Assembly: GCA_003444085.1 (NCBI GenBank)
Contig: DLVL01000012.1
Coordinates: 1 to 9,812 of the forward strand
DNA: 9,812 nt
Reading direction: 5' to 3'
Source of the DNA: Kosmotogaceae bacterium
GTDB lineage: Bacteria; Thermotogota; Thermotogae; Petrotogales; Kosmotogaceae
In this document: one piece after another, positions 6,850-9,812 of the stretch
Layout of the letters: each line of letters starts with the position of its first letter
Position numbering within the stretch: position 1 is the stretch's first letter
The notes under the pieces: model-generated
The model's database searches: none
What the model was told of the DNA's origin: nothing
Seen by the model: only the letters and a program-made list of their open reading frames with translations
Made by a program: the position numbers and the translations under genes

Positions 6850-9182
6850 CTCCTTTGGCAGAAGAGAAGATTCGAGAGTTCAATGTGGTCAAGAAAAACA
6901 CAGACAAGGTAGACGGCAAAGCGCTGGTAAGTGGAAAACCTGTTTACACAGACGACTTTGATGCAAGAGATGAGCTTCAGGTGAAGCTCGTAAGAAGTCC
7001 CCACGCCCATGCGACAATAAAGTCGATCGATGCCTCCGAAGCCTTGAAGATTCCTGGTGTCGTGGCAGTACTGACAAGTGACGATCTTCCGAGGGTGTGC
7101 TTTACAAGGGCTGGACAGGGCTATCCTGAGCCATCTCCTTACGACACCTTTGTTCTTGACAGAAGAGTCAGGTATGTCGGCGAGCCAGTCGCCATTGTTG
7201 CTGCTGAGACGGAGAAAGCAGCCACTGCAGCAGTGAAGGCAGTTAAGGTCGAATATGAACTGCTCAAGGCAGTTCTATCGATGGATGACGCAATGAAACC
7301 TTCTGCTCCAACTATCCATCCAGAAGAAGAGGCTTCAGGAATCTTCGATGCTGAAAGGAACATCGCCGCTCATTTTGAAATGGAGATCGGCGAAACCGAA
7401 AAAATACTGAAAGATTGTGACGTTACAATCTCCAGAACGTATCACGCCAACACTCAACTTCATGCCATGCTTGAGCCACACGTTTCAAGATCTTATCTGG
7501 ATCCGAATAACAGATTGGTAATCGTTTCATCCACACAGGTGCCTTTTCATGCAAGAAGAATACTCTCAAGGATATTCAATATTCCGATTTCTTCAATCAG
7601 AGTGATAAAACCACGAATCGGCGGTGGATTTGGGGGAAAACAGGCACTGCATACAGAGCAGTATGTTGCAGCAGTGACACTGGCCACCAGAAGACCGGCA
7701 AGACTCATCTTCACTCGTGAAGAGGTTTCTATGGCCACAAACATACGTCACGAGATGCAATATGAAGTGAAGATCGGTGCATCAAAAGATGGTAAAATAC
7801 GAGCCATATCAATGGATGGGGTCTCCAATACGGGGGCCTATGGCGAACACGCCCTGACAACGCTTATGGTTTCGGGTTCAAAAACACTTCCTCTCTACAA
7901 TAAAGTGGAAGCCGTGCGTTTTTCGGGCAATGTTGTCTACACAAATCTTCCCCCTGCAGGAGCATTCAGGGGATATGGTGCACCTCAGGGTCTCTTTGCT
8001 CTTGACTGCATAGTTGATGAACTCGCGACAGAACTCGGACTTGATCCACTCACTGTCAAAGAGATGAACTCGATTCGCGAAGGTGAGAGTTCTCCAATCT
8101 TCAAACTTATGGGAGAGGGTCGCGAAGGCGTCGAGCAGATTGTGCGAAGCTGCAAGCTCCAGGAATGCATAGATCGCGGCAAGGAACTGATCGGCTGGGA
8201 GAAACGATCAAAAGGGATGCTTCCCGATAGCAGGAGAGCGAAAGGATACGGTTGTGCTATTGCCATGCAGGGCTCTGGCATAGCCAAGATTGACATGGGG
8301 GCTGCCACAATAAAGATGAACGAGGACGGTTCATTCAATCTCCTTATTGGAGCTACAGATATCGGTACAGGCAGCGACACTGCTCTCGCCCAGATAGCTG
8401 CTGAAGTGCTTCATGTTACCGTCGATAAGATTATCGTCTATTCATCAGATACGGACTTCACACCGTTTGACACGGGGGCATATGCTTCGAGCACGACATA
8501 TGTTTCGGGTAATGCAGTGAAGGCAGCTGCAGAGAAGGTACGCATGCAGATCCTTCAAGGGGCTTCCGAGATTCTGGAAGAACCTCTGCCAAACCTTGAG
8601 CTGACCCTTGCAGAAGTCCATTCAAAAGAAACTGGAAAGACGATTTCTTACTCCGACATCTGCACACAGCTCTTCTACACGTTCAACCAGAGACAGATTG
8701 GTGCTACAGGGTCTTTCGTAGGAGAAGAATCTCCTATTCCTTTCATGGCAACATTTGCAGAAGTTGAGGTCGACATGGAAACAGGGCAGATCGATCTGAA
8801 GAAGCTGGTTTCCGTCGCTGACTGCGGAACACCTATCAACCCCGTTCAGGCCCTCGGCCAGCTTGAAGGCGGCACAATGCAGGGAATAGGCTGGGCACTA
8901 TTTGAGAATGTTATGTATTCTCAAACAGGGAGAATGCTGACCACTGATTTCTTCACTTACAAGGTACCAACGCGAATGGACTATGGAGAGCTAATCTGCG
9001 AGCTTGCAGAAAGCTATGAACCCACCGGACCGTACGGAGCAAAAAGCATTGCTGAAATTGGTATAGATTCACCCATACCGGCCATTGCAAATGCCCTTTA
9101 TGATGCCACCGGGATAAGACTCAGGGAGGCTCCTTTCAAATCAGAGAAACTGCTCTTTGAGATACTCAGCAGGGAGGTATGA
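6846..9182 (+). CDS. Xanthine dehydrogenase-family molybdopterin-binding large subunit
   Basis: The 778-residue large subunit carries the Mo-MCD active site that hydroxylates a heterocycle or aldehyde carbon with water oxygen. It opens with the a/b hammerhead domain (KVDGKALVSGKPVYTDDF, then VRSPHAHATI and VGEPVAIVAAET). The cofactor motifs follow: RIGGGFGGKQ (257-266), GAFRGYGAPQG (372-382), GATDIGTGSD (from ~502) and GPYGAKSIAEIG (728-739), whose Glu737 aligns with the catalytic Glu of bovine XDH (E1261). By motif alignment, Gln266 takes the place of bovine Glu802 and about Ser343 that of Arg880, so the substrate may be bound differently from xanthine in the mammalian enzyme. The ATG overlaps the preceding Fe-S stop. 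Length is normal for a stand-alone Mo subunit; E. coli XdhD is longer because it is fused to the Fe-S domain. Substrate (xanthine, hypoxanthine, urate or another N-heterocycle) is not readable from sequence. Confidence 0.93.
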   Translation: MTPLAEEKIREFNVVKKNTDKVDGKALVSGKPVYTDDFDARDELQVKLVRSPHAHATIKSIDASEALKIPGVVAVLTSDDLPRVCFTRAGQGYPEPSPYDTFVLDRRVRYVGEPVAIVAAETEKAATAAVKAVKVEYELLKAVLSMDDAMKPSAPTIHPEEEASGIFDAERNIAAHFEMEIGETEKILKDCDVTISRTYHANTQLHAMLEPHVSRSYLDPNNRLVIVSSTQVPFHARRILSRIFNIPISSIRVIKPRIGGGFGGKQALHTEQYVAAVTLATRRPARLIFTREEVSMATNIRHEMQYEVKIGASKDGKIRAISMDGVSNTGAYGEHALTTLMVSGSKTLPLYNKVEAVRFSGNVVYTNLPPAGAFRGYGAPQGLFALDCIVDELATELGLDPLTVKEMNSIREGESSPIFKLMGEGREGVEQIVRSCKLQECIDRGKELIGWEKRSKGMLPDSRRAKGYGCAIAMQGSGIAKIDMGAATIKMNEDGSFNLLIGATDIGTGSDTALAQIAAEVLHVTVDKIIVYSSDTDFTPFDTGAYASSTTYVSGNAVKAAAEKVRMQILQGASEILEEPLPNLELTLAEVHSKETGKTISYSDICTQLFYTFNQRQIGATGSFVGEESPIPFMATFAEVEVDMETGQIDLKKLVSVADCGTPINPVQALGQLEGGTMQGIGWALFENVMYSQTGRMLTTDFFTYKVPTRMDYGELICELAESYEPTGPYGAKSIAEIGIDSPIPAIANALYDATGIRLREAPFKSEKLLFEILSREV
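9171..9178 (+). promoter_or_regulatory. Shine-Dalgarno site for the TTG-started binding protein
   Basis: AGGGAGGT at the end of the Mo-subunit gene lies 8 bases before TTG 9187, the only sensible start for the downstream open frame. An ATG at 9179 is too close to it and reads a stop after three codons. Confidence 0.6.
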
Positions 9183-9186
9183 GCGG

Positions 9187-9812
9187 TTGAAGTTCCAAAT
9201 CACTGTATTTGTCATACTCACTATTGTCAATGCCTTTGCCCTTGGCCTGACTGTCTGGGTAAGCTGGGAAGGGGAAGACTTCTTCAGAAATACAGCGACT
9301 CAGTTTGAGTCAGAAAGTGGTATTAAGGTCGATGTCTTATTTGTGCCCAGGATGGAAGAAAAACTTCAGCTTTCACTAAGAACAGGAAATCTCCCCGATA
9401 TCTGCCTGATCAAGGACACACAGACCGGTAACGTGGCAGCTTCAGGCAAAGCTGTTTCTCTTTCTGAGGTATTCGTTGAAGACCTCGGGAGTTTTTCAGT
9501 TGACTCCCTTCAGGCATTCTCCCTGAACGATCAGCTTTATGCCATACCGTACTATGCTGATCTTCAGGTTGCTTATTTGAACCTCTCACTCGCACCATCA
9601 GATTTCTTAAGTAACACATACGAGGATTATTCTCTTGATGATCTTGAACCACTGTATTCTGTACCTGCTGCCAACATCGTTCCTGTAGCGTGGGACTTCA
9701 TGTCGCCCTACGTGTTTTTTTCATTTCTCTCTGGCTTTGGTGATGCAGCCGACTCCAAGGGAATGCCTGCCTTCTCGTCTGAGCATTATAGAATGGCTGT
9801 TGAAGAAGTTTT
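9187..9812 (+). CDS. Extracellular family-1 (MalE-like) ABC transporter solute-binding protein, 3' truncated
   Basis: A frame opens at TTG 9187, four bases after the Mo-subunit stop, and stays open to the window end (208 codons). The N-terminus is a secretion signal: KFQ, then a long hydrophobic stretch (ITVFVILTIVNAFALG), with no lipobox Cys seen. The mature part begins LTVWVSWEGEDFF and continues QFESESGIKVDVLFVP, the usual start of carbohydrate-type (family 1) binding proteins. LQLSLRTGNLPDICLIKD matches their GxxPDI motif, and LNDQLYAIPYYADLQVAYLN matches the xGKxYgiPy...lyYN segment. It is predicted to be an exported protein that delivers a ligand to an ABC permease, whose genes probably lie downstream outside the window. 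Ligands of this family are mostly sugars; the coupling to a Mo hydroxylase raises nucleosides or a related substrate as a guess only. Confidence 0.87.
   Translation, partial: MKFQITVFVILTIVNAFALGLTVWVSWEGEDFFRNTATQFESESGIKVDVLFVPRMEEKLQLSLRTGNLPDICLIKDTQTGNVAASGKAVSLSEVFVEDLGSFSVDSLQAFSLNDQLYAIPYYADLQVAYLNLSLAPSDFLSNTYEDYSLDDLEPLYSVPAANIVPVAWDFMSPYVFFSFLSGFGDAADSKGMPAFSSEHYRMAVEEV

Noticed and set aside
7985..8380. 131-codon reverse-strand open frame
   Set aside because: It is antisense to the conserved core of the Mo subunit, with Ser/Pro/Ile-rich translation typical of antisense shadows.
9410..9652. 80-codon reverse-strand open frame near the window end
   Set aside because: The + strand frame here is a convincing binding-protein gene with known family motifs; the reverse frame has no such support.

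Overview
The window is a single, tightly packed run of genes, all on the + strand. Ten protein genes lie head to tail with gaps of at most about 12 bases, and most junctions are 1-4 base stop/start overlaps (ATGA or GTGA). This looks like the middle of one long operon. I see no promoter, terminator, RNA gene, repeat, CRISPR array or mobile element, and no intergenic stretch over 300 bases. Moderate GC, frequent AGA/AGG arginine codons, strong AGGAGG-type ribosome sites, GTG/TTG starts and anaerobe-type Fe-S enzymes suggest an anaerobic bacterium. A Thermotogota/Mesotoga-like or Firmicutes-like host fits, but this is an impression from style and not a proof.

Layout. 1-543 is the 3' end of an SsnA/chlorohydrolase-type amidohydrolase (deaminase). 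556-1641 is a flavin TIM-barrel protein of the dihydroorotate/dihydropyrimidine dehydrogenase family with two C-terminal [4Fe-4S] motifs, but without the family's catalytic cysteine loop. 1642-2880 is a threonine-synthase-like PLP enzyme with an N-terminal Cys4 zinc-ribbon-like motif. 2877-3353 is a [2Fe-2S] subunit of a molybdenum hydroxylase. 3319-3927 is a MocA-like molybdenum cofactor cytidylyltransferase. 3929-4717 is an XdhC/CoxI-family maturation factor. 4714-5556 and 5546-6382 are two different FAD-subunit paralogues. 6379-6849 is a second [2Fe-2S] subunit. 6846-9182 is the large molybdopterin subunit. 9187-9812 is the 5' part of a secreted family-1 (MalE-like) ABC solute-binding protein that runs off the window.

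How they may work together. The set resembles the E. coli ygeW-xdhD region (ygeX, mocA/ygfJ, ssnA, ygfM, xdhD), which has been linked to anaerobic purine/urate breakdown. The reading offered here is a purine or related N-heterocycle catabolic operon. A cytosolic Mo hydroxylase oxidises the ring and its dedicated cofactor factors (MocA, XdhC) are made alongside. The amidohydrolase deaminates or opens a ring intermediate, the flavin/Fe-S protein handles a redox step or electron transfer, the PLP enzyme may release ammonia from an amino-acid-like end product, and an ABC system may import substrate. Substrates are inferred from context only.

The main oddities are two Fe-S and two FAD subunits for one Mo subunit, a DHOD-like protein lacking its catalytic residue, a zinc-ribbon threonine-synthase homologue in a catabolic setting, and a sugar-type binding protein coupled to a purine-type hydroxylase.
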